Shown here: positions 30,828-42,669 of the stretch, piece by piece | Layout of the letters: each line of letters opens with the position of its first letter | Numbering within the stretch: position 1 is the stretch's first letter | Source of the DNA: Microbacterium sp. 3J1 | Lineage (GTDB): Bacteria; Actinomycetota; Actinomycetes; Actinomycetales; Microbacteriaceae | Assembly: GCF_001049495.1 (NCBI RefSeq) | Contig: NZ_CDWI01000011.1 | Coordinates: forward strand, 620,001 to 684,000 | Direction of reading: 5' to 3' | Length of the DNA stretch: 64,000 bases | Program-made: the position numbers and the translations under genes | Notes under the pieces: model-generated | What the model saw: the letters and a program-made list of their open reading frames with translations, nothing else | Told to the model about the DNA's origin: nothing | The model's database searches: none

Positions 30828-32246
30828 GTGCTTCCTCCTGCCGACTCGCTGGCCCCGGAGTGGCTCGTCGTCCCCGAGGACGCGAACGATCTCCCGCCTG
30901 CCGTGTGGCCCGCATCCGCCGCGCGCGACCGCGACGGAGCCCTGGTGCTCGCCGGCGTCGCCGCCACCGACCTGGCGCGGACGTTCGGCACGCCTCTCCT
31001 CGTTCTCGACGAGGACGAGGTGCGGTCCCGCGCGCGGGCGTTCCGATCGGCCTTCGACGCCGCGGCGGCGGACAGCGGCACGACCGCCCAGGTGTATTAC
31101 GCGGGCAAGGCCTTCCTGAGCACGACGGTCGCCCGATGGGTCGTCGACGAGGGTCTGCGTGTCGACGTGTGCACCGGCGGCGAACTCGAGGTCGCTCTGG
31201 CGGCAGGCGTCGCGCCGGCCTCCCTCGGGTTCCACGGGAACAACAAGTCGGTGCGGGAGCTCGAGCGGGCCGTCGAGGTCGGGGTCGGCTCGATCATCGT
31301 CGACAGCGCGATCGAGATCGAGCGGCTCGCGGCCATCACCGCCCGCACCGGGGCGACGCAGCGTGTGCTGGTGCGAGTGATCAGCGGCGTCCACGCAGAG
31401 ACGCACGAGTTCCTCGCCACGGCTCATGAGGACCAGAAGTTCGGCTTCCCGCTGCCTGACGCCGCACAGGCGGTCGCGCGGATCAGGGAGATCCCCGGCC
31501 TCGACTTCGCCGGACTCCACTGCCACATCGGCTCCCAGATCTTCGGGGTCGCCGGGTTCCGCGAATCCGCCTCCCGCATCCTCGACCTGCATGCGGCGCT
31601 GCTCGACGGCGGCGCGGTGCCCCAGCTCAATCTCGGCGGCGGCTTCGGCATCGCCTACACGAGCGTCGACGACCCCACGCCGATCGAGACGCTCGCGGGC
31701 GAGATCGTCGCCGCGGTGGCCGAGGGCTGCGCCGCCCGAGGCATCGACGTCCCTGCGCTGTCGTTCGAGCCCGGGCGTGCGATCGTCGGCACGGCGGGAG
31801 TGACCCTCTACGAGGTCGGCACCACCAAGGACGTCGAACTGGGCTCTGGGATCGTGCGCCGGTACATCAGCGTCGACGGCGGCATGAGCGACAACGCGCG
31901 GACGGCGCTCTACGGGGCGCAGTTCTCCGCTCGCCTCGCCTCGCGGGTCGGCGACGGCGATCCGCAGCTGAGCCGAGTGGTCGGCAAGCACTGCGAGTCC
32001 GGCGACATCGTCGTGGACCACGAGTACCTCCCGGGCGATGTCGCACCCGGAGACCTGCTCGCGGTTCCGGCGACCGGCGCCTACTGCGCGTCGCTCGCGA
32101 GCAACTACAACCACGTCCCTCGACCCCCGATCGTCTCCGTCCGTGACGGCAGGGCGACGGTCATCGTCCGAGGGGAGACGGTCGCAGACCTCCTCTCGAG
32201 GGATGCCGGGATCGACGCCGCAGGATCCGCCCCGAGCGACCGGTGA
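30828..32246 (+). CDS. lysA: Diaminopimelate decarboxylase
   Basis: A 472-residue PLP enzyme that makes L-lysine from meso-diaminopimelate. Motifs: PLP lysine in VYYAGKAF, HCHIGSQI, LNLGGGFGI, SFEPGR, and the dimer-active-site segments HCESGD and GAYC. GTG 30828 gives the usual family length (about 470). An in-frame ATG 78 bases upstream would add a tail without homologous look. It heads the lysA-hom-thrB cluster of aspartate-family synthesis. Confidence 0.95.
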   Translation: MLPPADSLAPEWLVVPEDANDLPPAVWPASAARDRDGALVLAGVAATDLARTFGTPLLVLDEDEVRSRARAFRSAFDAAAADSGTTAQVYYAGKAFLSTTVARWVVDEGLRVDVCTGGELEVALAAGVAPASLGFHGNNKSVRELERAVEVGVGSIIVDSAIEIERLAAITARTGATQRVLVRVISGVHAETHEFLATAHEDQKFGFPLPDAAQAVARIREIPGLDFAGLHCHIGSQIFGVAGFRESASRILDLHAALLDGGAVPQLNLGGGFGIAYTSVDDPTPIETLAGEIVAAVAEGCAARGIDVPALSFEPGRAIVGTAGVTLYEVGTTKDVELGSGIVRRYISVDGGMSDNARTALYGAQFSARLASRVGDGDPQLSRVVGKHCESGDIVVDHEYLPGDVAPGDLLAVPATGAYCASLASNYNHVPRPPIVSVRDGRATVIVRGETVADLLSRDAGIDAAGSAPSDR

Positions 32247-32304
32247 CCGGCGCTTCGCGCGCCACGCCGACGAGACCACCGATCCACCCTCCGAAGGAGA
32301 ACCA

Positions 32305-33612
32305 ATGACGACTGAGTACCGACGACTTCGCGTGGCGCTGCTGGGCGCCGGAGCGGTCGGCTCCCAGGTCGCGGCCCTTCTGCTGCGTCACGGCGATGAG
32401 CTCGCGGACCGCGCGGGTGCCACGCTCGAGCTGGCGGGCATCGCCGTGCGCAACCTCGACGCGCAGCGCGACGTGGACCTGCCGAGGGAGCTCTTCACCA
32501 CCGATGCGGAGTCGCTGATCCTCGGATCCGACATCGTCATCGAGCTGATCGGAGGCATCGAGCCGGCGCGCACCAACATCCTGCAGGCCATCGGCTCCGG
32601 AGCCGACGTGGTCACCGCCAACAAGGCGCTCCTCGCCACGCACGGTCCCGAGCTCTTCGAAGCGGCCGACCGCGTCGGCGCATCGGTATACTACGAGGCG
32701 GCCGCAGCGGGAGCCATCCCCATCATCCGTCCGCTGCGCGACTCGCTCGCGGGCGACCGCGTCGTGCGCATCATGGGCATCGTGAACGGGACCACGAACT
32801 ACATCCTCGACCGCATGGACACAGAGGGCGCCGACTTCGCCGACGTGCTCGCCGACGCCCAGCGCCTCGGATACGCCGAGGCCGACCCGACGGCGGACGT
32901 CGAGGGCTACGACGCGGCGCAGAAGGCCGCGATCCTCGCGAGCCTCGCCTTCCACACCGCGGTCCCGCTCGATGCCGTGCATCGCGAGGGCATCTCCTCG
33001 ATCACCGCATCGATGATCCAGGAGGCCCGCGCGGCGGGCTTCGTCATCAAGCTGCTCGCCGTGTGCGAGCGCCTCGAGGCGAACGGCACCGAGTCGATCT
33101 CCGTGCGCGTCTACCCGGCACTCGTGCCGCAGTCCCACCCGCTCGCCTCCGTGCACGGCGCCAACAACGCCGTGTTCGTGGAGGCCGAGGCAGCCGGCTC
33201 GCTGATGTTCTACGGCGCCGGCGCGGGTGGCGTGCAGACGGCCTCCGCGGTGCTCGGCGACGTCGTCTCCGCCGCGCGCCGCCACATCGCAGGCGGCGTG
33301 GGCGTCGGCGAGTCCACGCGGGCGAACCTTCCCGTCGTCCCGATCGGCCACGTCACCACCCGCTATCAGATCACCCTCGAGGTCTCCGACGCTCCGGGCG
33401 TGCTCGCCACGGTCGCCGGCATCCTCAGCGACGGCGGAGTCTCGGTCGCGACCGTCGTGCAGACCGTCGAAGGAGAGGACGAGCCCACGGCCCGCCTCAT
33501 CATCGGCACGCACCGGGCGACCGATGAGGCGCTCTCCGCCACCGTCGACGCCCTCGCCGACAGCTCCGTCGTCGAGCGCGTGGTCTCCGTGCTGCGCGTG
33601 GAAGGCGAGTGA
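32305..33612 (+). CDS. hom: Homoserine dehydrogenase with ACT domain
   Basis: A 435-residue enzyme reducing aspartate semialdehyde to homoserine. The NAD(P)-binding motif is LLGAGAVGSQVAALL, the catalytic region is MGIVNGTTNYILDRM and GYAEADPTADVEGYDAA, and an ACT regulatory domain (ITLEVSDAPGVLATVAGIL) lies at the C-terminus, suggesting threonine feedback. GAAGGAGA is 4 bases before ATG 32305. It is almost contiguous with thrB. Confidence 0.96.
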   Translation: MTTEYRRLRVALLGAGAVGSQVAALLLRHGDELADRAGATLELAGIAVRNLDAQRDVDLPRELFTTDAESLILGSDIVIELIGGIEPARTNILQAIGSGADVVTANKALLATHGPELFEAADRVGASVYYEAAAAGAIPIIRPLRDSLAGDRVVRIMGIVNGTTNYILDRMDTEGADFADVLADAQRLGYAEADPTADVEGYDAAQKAAILASLAFHTAVPLDAVHREGISSITASMIQEARAAGFVIKLLAVCERLEANGTESISVRVYPALVPQSHPLASVHGANNAVFVEAEAAGSLMFYGAGAGGVQTASAVLGDVVSAARRHIAGGVGVGESTRANLPVVPIGHVTTRYQITLEVSDAPGVLATVAGILSDGGVSVATVVQTVEGEDEPTARLIIGTHRATDEALSATVDALADSSVVERVVSVLRVEGE

Positions 33613-33614
33613 CG

Positions 33615-34544
33615 ATGGCGCAAGGGCGAACGGTCGAGGTGACCGTACCCGCGACCAGTGCGAACCTCGGTCCCGGCTTCGACACGCTCGGCCTCGCCCT
33701 CAGCGTCTACGACGCACTGCAGGTGACCGAGCTCCCCGCGGGCCGGCTCGAGATCGAGGTCGCCGGGTCGGGCGCGGGCGAGATCCCGCGCGACGAGTCG
33801 AACCTGATCGTTCGCACGATCGCCCATGTGTACGCGGACGTCGACCGGCCGCTGCCGGGTCTGCGCATCGTCGCCGAGAACGGCGTGCCGCACGGCCGCG
33901 GGCTCGGATCCTCCGGGGCCGCCGTCACCGCCGGCATCCTCGCGGCCAAGGGACTGCTCGCGGGTGACGTGGACATCGACGACACGGACATGCTCCGGCT
34001 CGCCACAGAGATCGAGGGTCATCCCGACAACGTGGCACCCGCGCTGTTCGGCGGTCTCACGATCGCCTGGACCGGCGAGCGAGGGCCGCAGCACAAGAAG
34101 CTGCTGGTGCACCGGGGTGTCTCGCCCCTCGTGCTGGTGCCGTCGTACACGATGTCGACCTCCAAGGCGCGATCGCTGCAGCCCCCGCACGTCTCCACGG
34201 CCGATGCCGTCTTCAACGTGTCCCGCTCCGCACTGCTGATCGCCGCTCTCACCCAGAGTCCCGAGCTGCTGCTCGATGCGACCGCAGATCGGCTCCACCA
34301 GGACTATCGGGCCGAGGCCATGCCCGAGACGCAGCGCCTCGTGCAGGCGCTGCGAGCCGCCGGCTTCGCCGCCGTCGTCTCCGGAGCAGGGCCCAGTGTC
34401 CTCGTCCTCGCCGACGGTCCGGGCAGCCGCCAGGATGCCGTCGAGCTCGCCGCCGCGACGACCGACACCCCGTGGGATGCACTGCTGCTCGCGGTCGACG
34501 TCCGTGGTGGTACAGTGGGGAACCGAGCGGAGGGCTCCACGTAA
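33615..34544 (+). CDS. thrB: Homoserine kinase
   Basis: A 309-residue GHMP kinase. The N-terminal VTVPATSANLGPGFDTLG, the ATP loop HGRGLGSSGAAVTAGI and GHPDNVAPALFGG identify it. It phosphorylates homoserine for threonine synthesis. ATG 33615 is favoured by spacing from GAAGGCGAG; GTG 33609, overlapping the hom stop, is the alternative. thrC is not adjacent. Its 3' end contains a likely promoter for rho. Confidence 0.95.
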   Translation: MAQGRTVEVTVPATSANLGPGFDTLGLALSVYDALQVTELPAGRLEIEVAGSGAGEIPRDESNLIVRTIAHVYADVDRPLPGLRIVAENGVPHGRGLGSSGAAVTAGILAAKGLLAGDVDIDDTDMLRLATEIEGHPDNVAPALFGGLTIAWTGERGPQHKKLLVHRGVSPLVLVPSYTMSTSKARSLQPPHVSTADAVFNVSRSALLIAALTQSPELLLDATADRLHQDYRAEAMPETQRLVQALRAAGFAAVVSGAGPSVLVLADGPGSRQDAVELAAATTDTPWDALLLAVDVRGGTVGNRAEGST

Positions 34545-34723
34545 CTACGTGACTCTGGCCCCATTGCAACTCTGCAAGACCCGCACGTTAACCCCTGATG
34601 CACTGTTCTCTCTGAGTACCCAGTGCCCAGGCTGGCTGGCGCCGAGCGTCAGCCCGTGCGATCGCGCGCAGCACCCGTTGTGCGCGTACCGCTCATGTCT
34701 CCGAGACCAAAGAGGGAGTACTC
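34508..34723 (+). promoter_or_regulatory. Probable rho promoter (extended -10) and about 200-base leader
   Basis: TGG-TACAGT at 34508-34516 matches an extended -10 and lies inside the end of thrB. Transcription from there would give a leader of about 200 bases before the rho GTG. Long rho leaders are used for autoregulatory attenuation in E. coli; I see no clear stable hairpin or leader peptide here, so regulation is inferred only from length. GGGAG at about 34714 is the ribosome site. Confidence 0.45.
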
Positions 34724-36682
<1,959 letters not shown>

Positions 36683-36693
36683 GCGGAGCCGCC

Positions 36694-37773
36694 GTGTTCG
36701 AGTCCGTCCAGACTCTCATCGACGAGCATCGCCGGGTGCAGGAGGAGCTCTCCGACCCGGCGGTGCACGCCGACGCCGCTCGGGCGAAGCGCGTCAACCG
36801 ACGCTACGCCGAGCTCTCGAGGATCGTCGCCGCGCACGAGGCGTGGGTGGCGGCGACCGACGATCTGGACGCGGCCCGCGAGCTCGCTCGCGAGGACGAC
36901 GCCTTCGCGGCTGAGGTCCCCGCTCTCGAGACCGGGCTTCAGGCTGCGCAGGAGCGGCTCCGTCGACTGCTGATCCCGCGCGACCCCGACGACGCCCGTG
37001 ACGTGATCATGGAGATCAAGGCGGGGGAGGGCGGCGCCGAATCCGCGCTCTTCGCCGCCGATCTGCTCCGCATGTACGTGCAGTACGCGGCGTCGAAGGG
37101 GTGGAAGACCGAGTTGCTCGAGCGCAACGAGTCGGACCTCGGCGGCTACAAGGACGTCCAGGTCGCGATCAAGGGCTCGTCCTCCGACCCGGCACAGGGC
37201 GTCTGGGCGCACCTGAAGTACGAAGGTGGCGTGCACCGCGTGCAGCGGGTTCCGGCCACGGAGTCTCAGGGACGCATCCACACCTCGACGACCGGCGTGC
37301 TGGTGTTCCCCGAGGTCGACGAGCCCGACGAGATCGAGATCAATCAGAACGATCTCAAGATCGACGTGTTCCGTTCGTCCGGCCCTGGTGGCCAGTCGGT
37401 CAACACCACCGACTCCGCGGTGCGCATCACGCATGTGCCGACCGGCATCGTCGTCTCGATGCAGAACGAGAAGTCGCAGCTGCAGAACCGCGAGGCCGCC
37501 ATGCGCGTCCTGCGGGCGCGCCTGCTCGCGAAGCAGCAGGAGGAGCTGGATGCCGCGGCCTCAGACGCCCGCAGGTCCCAGATCCGCGGCATGGATCGCT
37601 CGGAGCGCATCCGCACCTACAACTTCCCGGAGAACCGGATCGCGGACCACCGCACGGGTTTCAAGGCGTACAACCTCGATCAGGTGATGGACGGCGCGCT
37701 CGAGCCGATCGTCCAGAGCGCGATCACGGCGGATGAAGAGGCACGCCTCGCCGCGGTGGGCAGCGAATCCTGA
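36694..37773 (+). CDS. prfA: Peptide chain release factor 1
   Basis: A 359-residue RF1 recognising UAA and UAG. It has the GGQ loop ([19 protein letters not shown], about residue 232) that triggers peptidyl-tRNA hydrolysis, and the C-terminal [15 protein letters not shown]. It starts at GTG 36694 directly after rho. Its usual partner prmC is 2.1 kb away, separated by a small membrane gene and a minus-strand cysE-cysK pair. Confidence 0.97.
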   Translation: MFESVQTLIDEHRRVQEELSDPAVHADAARAKRVNRRYAELSRIVAAHEAWVAATDDLDAARELAREDDAFAAEVPALETGLQAAQERLRRLLIPRDPDDARDVIMEIKAGEGGAESALFAADLLRMYVQYAASKGWKTELLERNESDLGGYKDVQVAIKGSSSDPAQGVWAHLKYEGGVHRVQRVPATESQGRIHTSTTGVLVFPEVDEPDEIEINQNDLKIDVFRSSGPGGQSVNTTDSAVRITHVPTGIVVSMQNEKSQLQNREAAMRVLRARLLAKQQEELDAAASDARRSQIRGMDRSERIRTYNFPENRIADHRTGFKAYNLDQVMDGALEPIVQSAITADEEARLAAVGSES

Positions 37774-37811
37774 CCTGACGTCGGAGCACGGGCGAGCGCT
37801 AGGCTCGGGCC

Positions 37812-38216
37812 GTGATCACCTTCCTGTTCCGTGCGCTCATGTACGTCGTCTCGGCGGGCCTCGGCCTCATCGCCGCCGATCTGCTGCTCGACGGCTTCCA
37901 GATCCAGTGGGACCGCTGGTGGGGGTTCGTCGTCTGCATCCTGATCTTCGCGGTCCTGCAGAGCGTCCTCGCACCGTGGGTCGGCAAGATCGCAGATCGC
38001 TATGCGCCCGTGCTGATGGGAGGGATCGGCATCGTCTCCACCCTCATCGCGCTCGTGATCGTGGTGCTGCTTCCGATCGGCGGTCTGCGCATCGTCGACG
38101 CGACCGGGTGGCTGCTGGGGGCCGTGATCGTCTGGCTCGTCACCGCACTCGGCAGCGTGCTTCTCCCGCTGATCTTCCTGAAGAAGCGGGTCGAGAAGTC
38201 TCCGCGCCGACGCTGA
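37812..38216 (+). CDS. Four-helix membrane protein, mycobacterial phage-holin-IV-like (PF04020 type)
   Basis: A 134-residue protein with four hydrophobic segments (ALMYVVSAGLGLIAADLLL, WGFVVCILIFAVLQSVLAPW, a third, and LLGAVIVWLVTALGSVLLPL) and a basic C-terminus. It fits the small integral membrane family once classed as mycobacterial phage holin IV; a chromosomal housekeeping location argues against a lysis role. Start GTG 37812, 38 bp after prfA. Function unknown. Confidence 0.75.
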   Translation: MITFLFRALMYVVSAGLGLIAADLLLDGFQIQWDRWWGFVVCILIFAVLQSVLAPWVGKIADRYAPVLMGGIGIVSTLIALVIVVLLPIGGLRIVDATGWLLGAVIVWLVTALGSVLLPLIFLKKRVEKSPRRR

Positions 38217-38237
38217 CGTCCTGCCCGCGGGCGCGTC

Positions 38238-38807
38238 TCAGATCGAGTAGTCCGGGGCCGTCAGCAGCGCCCGGGTGTCCTCGCGTGCCGCGCGTGCTCG
38301 CGGTCTCGCGGGAATCCCCACCAGCACGCTGTCTGCCGGTGCGTCCTTCGTCACGACGGCGTTCGCGCCGACGACCGAGTGCGCACCGATCGTGATCGGG
38401 CCGAGGATCTTCGCGCCGGCGCCCACGGCGACGCCGTCGCCGAGCGTCGGATGCCGTTTCCCGGCGTCGCGCGTCCGGCCGCCGAGCGTGACGCCGTGGT
38501 ACAGCATCACGTCGTCCCCGACCTCCGCGGTCTCGCCGATGACGACGCCCATCCCGTGGTCGATGAAGAAGCGGCGACCGATCCGGGCGCCGGGATGGAT
38601 CTCCACGCCGGTGAGCCACCGCGAGATCTGCGAGGTGGCCCGCGCGAGCAGGCGGAGTCTGCGCTGCCACAGGCGGTGCGACACTCGATGCGCCCAGATC
38701 GCATGCAGCCCCGGGTACAGCAGGGCGACCTCTGCGGCGGTGCGCGCGGCGGGGTCGCGGAGTCGCGCTGCGGCGATGTCCTCGCGCATCCGGTCGATCA
38801 TGCTCAT
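38238..38807 (-). CDS. cysE: Serine O-acetyltransferase
   Basis: A 189-residue left-handed beta-helix enzyme making O-acetylserine from serine and acetyl-CoA. The hexapeptide repeats hold the catalytic [10 protein letters not shown] and [20 protein letters not shown], followed by YHGVTLGG. It starts at ATG 38807, 7 bp after the cysK stop, so both are one transcript. The C-terminal tail (about 20 residues, ending LLTAPDYSI) may insert in CysK as in other cysteine synthase complexes, where a terminal Ile is required; the final residue here is Ile. Confidence 0.95.
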   Translation of the reverse strand: MSMIDRMREDIAAARLRDPAARTAAEVALLYPGLHAIWAHRVSHRLWQRRLRLLARATSQISRWLTGVEIHPGARIGRRFFIDHGMGVVIGETAEVGDDVMLYHGVTLGGRTRDAGKRHPTLGDGVAVGAGAKILGPITIGAHSVVGANAVVTKDAPADSVLVGIPARPRARAAREDTRALLTAPDYSI

Positions 38808-38814
38808 CTGACGA

Positions 38815-39753
38815 TCAGGCCTCGCGCAGATCCTCGAAGAGGGCCGTCGAGAGGTAGCGCTCACCGGTGTCGGGAAGCACGACGACGATCGTCTTGCCCG
38901 CGTTCTCTGGACGAGCGGCGACCTTCAGGGCGGCCGACACGGCCGCACCGCACGACATGCCCACGAGCAGGCCCTCCTTGGCCATCAGATCGCGGGCGAC
39001 GCGCAGCGACTCGTCGAACTCGGCGGTCATCACCTCGTCGAGGACGTCTCGGTCGAGCACGGGAGGCACGAAGTTCGGTCCGATGCCCTGGATCTTGTGC
39101 GGTCCGGGGTGTCCCTCGGTGAGGACGGGGGAGTCCTTCGGTTCGACGGCGATCACCTGCACGTCGGGCTTCGCGGCCTTCAGGGCCTGACCCGTCCCGG
39201 TCACCGTGCCGCCCGTGCCGACGCCCGCGATGAAGATGTCGATGTCGCCATCCGTGTCGCGGAGGATCTCCTGCGCGGTGGTCTCGCGGTGGATCTGCGG
39301 GTTGGCCTCGTTCTCGAACTGCTTGATCCAGATGGCGCCCGGGGTCTCCTCGACGATCCGCTTGGTCTCCTCGATCGCTCCGCTCATCCCCTTCGTCGGG
39401 TCGGTGAGCACGATCTCGGCACCGAAGGCCTTGAGCAGCAGGCGGCGCTCCTTCGACATCGAGGCCGGCATCGTGAGGATGACCTTGTACCCGCGGGCGG
39501 CGCCCACCATCGCGAGGGCGATGCCGGTGTTGCCGCTCGTGGACTCGACGATGGTCCCCCCGGGCTTCAGCTCTCCCGACGCCTCGGCGGCGTTGATCAT
39601 CGCGATGCCGATGCGGTCCTTGACGCTCGACGCCGGGTTGTAGAACTCGAGCTTGGCGAGCACGGTCGCCCCGAGCCCTTCCGTGACCCGGTTCAGCCGG
39701 ACCAGCGGGGTGTTGCCGAACGCGGTCGTGATGTCGGAGTGGATGCCGGGCAT
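38815..39753 (-). CDS. cysK: Cysteine synthase A (O-acetylserine sulfhydrylase)
   Basis: A 312-residue PLP enzyme. The Schiff-base lysine is in [12 protein letters not shown], the substrate loop is [13 protein letters not shown], and the phosphate loop is [12 protein letters not shown]. It completes cysteine formation with the product of cysE just downstream. ATG 39753 follows AGGAAGG. Divergent from prmC. Confidence 0.96.
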   Translation of the reverse strand: MPGIHSDITTAFGNTPLVRLNRVTEGLGATVLAKLEFYNPASSVKDRIGIAMINAAEASGELKPGGTIVESTSGNTGIALAMVGAARGYKVILTMPASMSKERRLLLKAFGAEIVLTDPTKGMSGAIEETKRIVEETPGAIWIKQFENEANPQIHRETTAQEILRDTDGDIDIFIAGVGTGGTVTGTGQALKAAKPDVQVIAVEPKDSPVLTEGHPGPHKIQGIGPNFVPPVLDRDVLDEVMTAEFDESLRVARDLMAKEGLLVGMSCGAAVSAALKVAARPENAGKTIVVVLPDTGERYLSTALFEDLREA

Positions 39754-39853
39754 GGTGACGCCTTCCTGTGCGAGGTGACTGCGGCTCCAGCCTAGGCGAG
39801 CGCCCCCACCGGGCGGGCCATGTGACGCGTCGACGCGCTCTACGCTGGGAGTC

Positions 39854-40714
39854 ATGCCCGACACCTCTCTCGCGACGCTGGTGCGCGCCGCGGCCCAGCG
39901 TCTGAGCGACGCCGGCGTCACCGATCCGCTCGTCGACGCGGAGCTGCTCGCCGGTCATGTGCTGGGTGCCCGTCGCGGCGAGGTGCAGGCGGCGATCATC
40001 CGCGGCGACACCGCGTCCGACGCGCAGGCGGCCGCCCTCGACGGCCTCGTCACCCGACGCGTGACCCGCGAGCCGCTGCAGCACATCACCGGCACGGCGC
40101 CGTTCCGGCATCTCGAGCTGGCCGTGGGGCCCGGCGTCTTCGTGCCGCGGCCCGAGACGGAGACGGTCGTGCAGTTCGCGATCGACGCCCTGCTCAACGC
40201 CGGCGAACCCGCGCCGATCGGGATCGATCTGGGCACCGGAAGCGGGGCGATCGCCCTCGCCATGGCGACCGAGGTGCCGCACTCGCGGATCTTCGCGGCG
40301 GAGCTGTCACAGGACGCCTACCCCTGGGCTCTCCGCAACACCTCCCAGGCCGCCAACGTCACGCTCGTCAACGAGGACCTGGCTCACGCCTTCCGCGAGC
40401 TCGACGGAACGGCGTCCGTGGTGATTTCCAACCCCCCGTACGTCCCTGACGCCGCAGTGCCGCGGGATCCTGAGGTGCGGCTCTTCGACCCGGCGATGGC
40501 GCTGTATGGGGGAGAGGACGGACTCGACATCGTGCGCGTGCTCAGCATCCGGGCTCAGGAGCTCCTGCGATCCGGCGGACTCCTCGTCATCGAGCACGGC
40601 GAGCTCCAAGGCGAGTCCATCCGCAGCATCCTCACCCGCGACGGGTGGCGGGCCGCGGCGACCCATCGCGATCTCACGCTGCGCGATCGCGCCACCACGG
40701 CGCTGCGCCCCTGA
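39854..40714 (+). CDS. prmC: Release factor glutamine methyltransferase
   Basis: A 286-residue SAM-dependent enzyme that methylates the Gln of the GGQ motif in release factors. An N-terminal helical domain is followed by the SAM motif [17 protein letters not shown] and the catalytic NPPY (about residues 193-196). It starts at ATG 39854 and precedes the Sua5-type gene, the normal order in actinobacteria. Confidence 0.95.
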   Translation: MPDTSLATLVRAAAQRLSDAGVTDPLVDAELLAGHVLGARRGEVQAAIIRGDTASDAQAAALDGLVTRRVTREPLQHITGTAPFRHLELAVGPGVFVPRPETETVVQFAIDALLNAGEPAPIGIDLGTGSGAIALAMATEVPHSRIFAAELSQDAYPWALRNTSQAANVTLVNEDLAHAFRELDGTASVVISNPPYVPDAAVPRDPEVRLFDPAMALYGGEDGLDIVRVLSIRAQELLRSGGLLVIEHGELQGESIRSILTRDGWRAAATHRDLTLRDRATTALRP

Positions 40715-40762
40715 GCGTCCTCATCACGCGTCCAGACACCGCCCGGTTAGAATCGGATCCTC

Positions 40763-41500
40763 ATGTCCTCCATCTTCGATTGCGGCGACGAGGATCAGCT
40801 CCTCGCCGGAATGCGTCACGCGCGCCAGGCGATCCGCCGCGGCGATCTGATCGTGATGCCCACCGACACCGTGTACGGCGTCGCCGCCGACGCCTTCTCC
40901 CCGGCAGCGGTCCAGCGACTGCTCGACGCGAAGGGACGCGGACGAGACCAGCCGCCCCCCGTGCTCATCGGCACGAAGGAGACGCTCACGGCTCTCGCCG
41001 AGTCGGTGCCCGAGCCTGTGCAGAGACTCGTCGACGTCTTCTGGCCGGGCGGACTGACCATCGTCCTCCCCGCCCAGCCGTCGCTCGTGTGGGATCTGGG
41101 TGAAACCGAGGGGACCGTGGCGGTGCGCATGCCGCAGGGGCGCGTGGCCCTCGAGCTCCTCGCCGAGACGGGGCCGCTGGCCGTGTCGAGCGCGAATCTC
41201 ACGGGGCAGCCCTCGGCGACATCCGCGGAAGATGCCGAGCGGATGCTCGGTGACAGCGTGTCGGTGTATCTCGCCGACGGCGCGAGCGGCCAGGGCGTCG
41301 CATCCACGATCGTCGACGCGACCTCTCTGGTCGCGCGCGGCTCCGAGCAGGTCACGGGAGGCGTGCGCATCCTTCGAGAAGGAGCCATCGGACGGGAGCG
41401 TCTCCGGGAGGTGCTCGGCGATCTGCTCGAGCCCGAGCCCGAGCCCGAGACGGAGCCCGCGTCCGAGTCGCGGTCCACGGACGCTGACGAGGATTCGTGA
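40763..41500 (+). CDS. tsaC: Threonylcarbamoyl-AMP synthase (Sua5/YciO/YrdC family)
   Basis: A 245-residue YrdC-fold protein. It shows IVMPTDTVYGVAADAF, the basic loop KGRGRDQPPPVLIG, and SSANLTGQPSATSAED. It makes threonylcarbamoyl-AMP for the t6A37 tRNA modification. The last 40 residues are an acidic Glu/Pro tail. Its stop overlaps the next GTG by 4 bp. Confidence 0.93.
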   Translation: MSSIFDCGDEDQLLAGMRHARQAIRRGDLIVMPTDTVYGVAADAFSPAAVQRLLDAKGRGRDQPPPVLIGTKETLTALAESVPEPVQRLVDVFWPGGLTIVLPAQPSLVWDLGETEGTVAVRMPQGRVALELLAETGPLAVSSANLTGQPSATSAEDAERMLGDSVSVYLADGASGQGVASTIVDATSLVARGSEQVTGGVRILREGAIGRERLREVLGDLLEPEPEPETEPASESRSTDADEDS

Positions 41501-42669
41501 AGCAGTACCTCTTCACCGTCATCCTCACCGCCGCGATCACGTTCGCACTGACCTGGGCGGTCTGGCGCCTGAGCCTGCGGTACAAGCTGTACCCCGCCAT
41601 CCGCGAGCGCGACGTGCACAAGACCCCGACGCCGCGCCTCGGCGGGGTCGCGATCTTCCTCGGCATCGCGGCCGCCATCGGCGTCTCCGCCGCCAACCCG
41701 TTCTTCGCGACCATGTGGACGCCTCCGCAGACGATGTGGTCGATCCTCGCCGCATCACTGCTCATCGCGATCATCGGGGTCGTCGACGATCTCTGGGATC
41801 TCGACTGGATGATCAAGCTCGGGGCGCAGTTCCTCGCCGCCGGGATCATCACGGTCGGGGGCGGGCTCCAGATCCTGTCGCTGCCGTTCGGCGATCTCAT
41901 CGTCTTCTCGAGTTGGCTGAGCATCACGATCACGATGTTCGCGATCGTCATCGTCATGAACGCCGTGAACTTCATCGACGGCCTCGACGGACTGGTCGCC
42001 GGCGTATGCCTGATCGCCAACGGCGTGTTCTTCGCGTACAGCTACATCCTGACGCGCGACACCGGAGCCTCGAGCTACTTCAACCTCGCGTCGTTCCTCG
42101 CCGCGGTCCTGATCGGCGCCTGCCTCGGCTTCCTGCCGTTCAACTGGAGCCCGGCGAAGCTCTTCATGGGCGACTCCGGAGCCCTGGTGCTGGGCCTGTT
42201 GATGGCGACGTCGGCGATCGCCGTCACCGGGCAGCTGGAGCCCTCGGCGCTCGACCTCGAGCGGCTCGGGCGTTCGCAGCTTCTCGGAGCGTTCATCCCG
42301 ATCCTGCTCCCGCTGCTGGTCGTCCTGCTCCCGCTCCTCGACTTCGGCCTCGCCGTGCTGCGACGCATGAATGCGGGCAAGTCCCCGTTCTCACCCGATC
42401 GCAAGCACCTGCACCACCGGATGCTGGATCTCGGTCATCGCGACCGGGATGCCGTCCTGATCTTCTACGCGTGGACCGCGATCATCTCGTTCGCCGTCCT
42501 CCTGATGTACGTGGGCGCCAGGGAGGACTGGCCGGGCCAGTACCTCCCCGGGGTCGCGTTCGGCATCGTGGGCATCGCCGCCTGCCTCGTCATCACCCTC
42601 ATGCCTTCCCGTCGCAGGAGATCTGCGGCGGGTGCAGAACCCGATCCGACATCCGTGGAGTCCCCGTGA
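41497..42669 (+). CDS. wecA: WecA/TagO-like undecaprenyl-phosphate sugar-1-phosphate transferase
   Basis: A 390-residue, about eleven-helix MraY-superfamily enzyme that links a GlcNAc-type sugar-phosphate to undecaprenyl phosphate. Key motifs: GVVDDLWDLDW (Asp pair), NAVNFIDGLDGLVAG, FMGDSGALVLG, and the cytoplasmic RKHLHHRMLDLGH. It would start synthesis of a cell-wall-linked glycopolymer. It starts at GTG 41497 and overlaps the AtpI-like gene by 4 bp. Confidence 0.9.
   Translation: MKQYLFTVILTAAITFALTWAVWRLSLRYKLYPAIRERDVHKTPTPRLGGVAIFLGIAAAIGVSAANPFFATMWTPPQTMWSILAASLLIAIIGVVDDLWDLDWMIKLGAQFLAAGIITVGGGLQILSLPFGDLIVFSSWLSITITMFAIVIVMNAVNFIDGLDGLVAGVCLIANGVFFAYSYILTRDTGASSYFNLASFLAAVLIGACLGFLPFNWSPAKLFMGDSGALVLGLLMATSAIAVTGQLEPSALDLERLGRSQLLGAFIPILLPLLVVLLPLLDFGLAVLRRMNAGKSPFSPDRKHLHHRMLDLGHRDRDAVLIFYAWTAIISFAVLLMYVGAREDWPGQYLPGVAFGIVGIAACLVITLMPSRRRRSAAGAEPDPTSVESP

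Noticed and set aside
37812-38216. Prophage holin
   Set aside because: No phage genes surround it and it sits in a core gene cluster; the holin name is only a family label.
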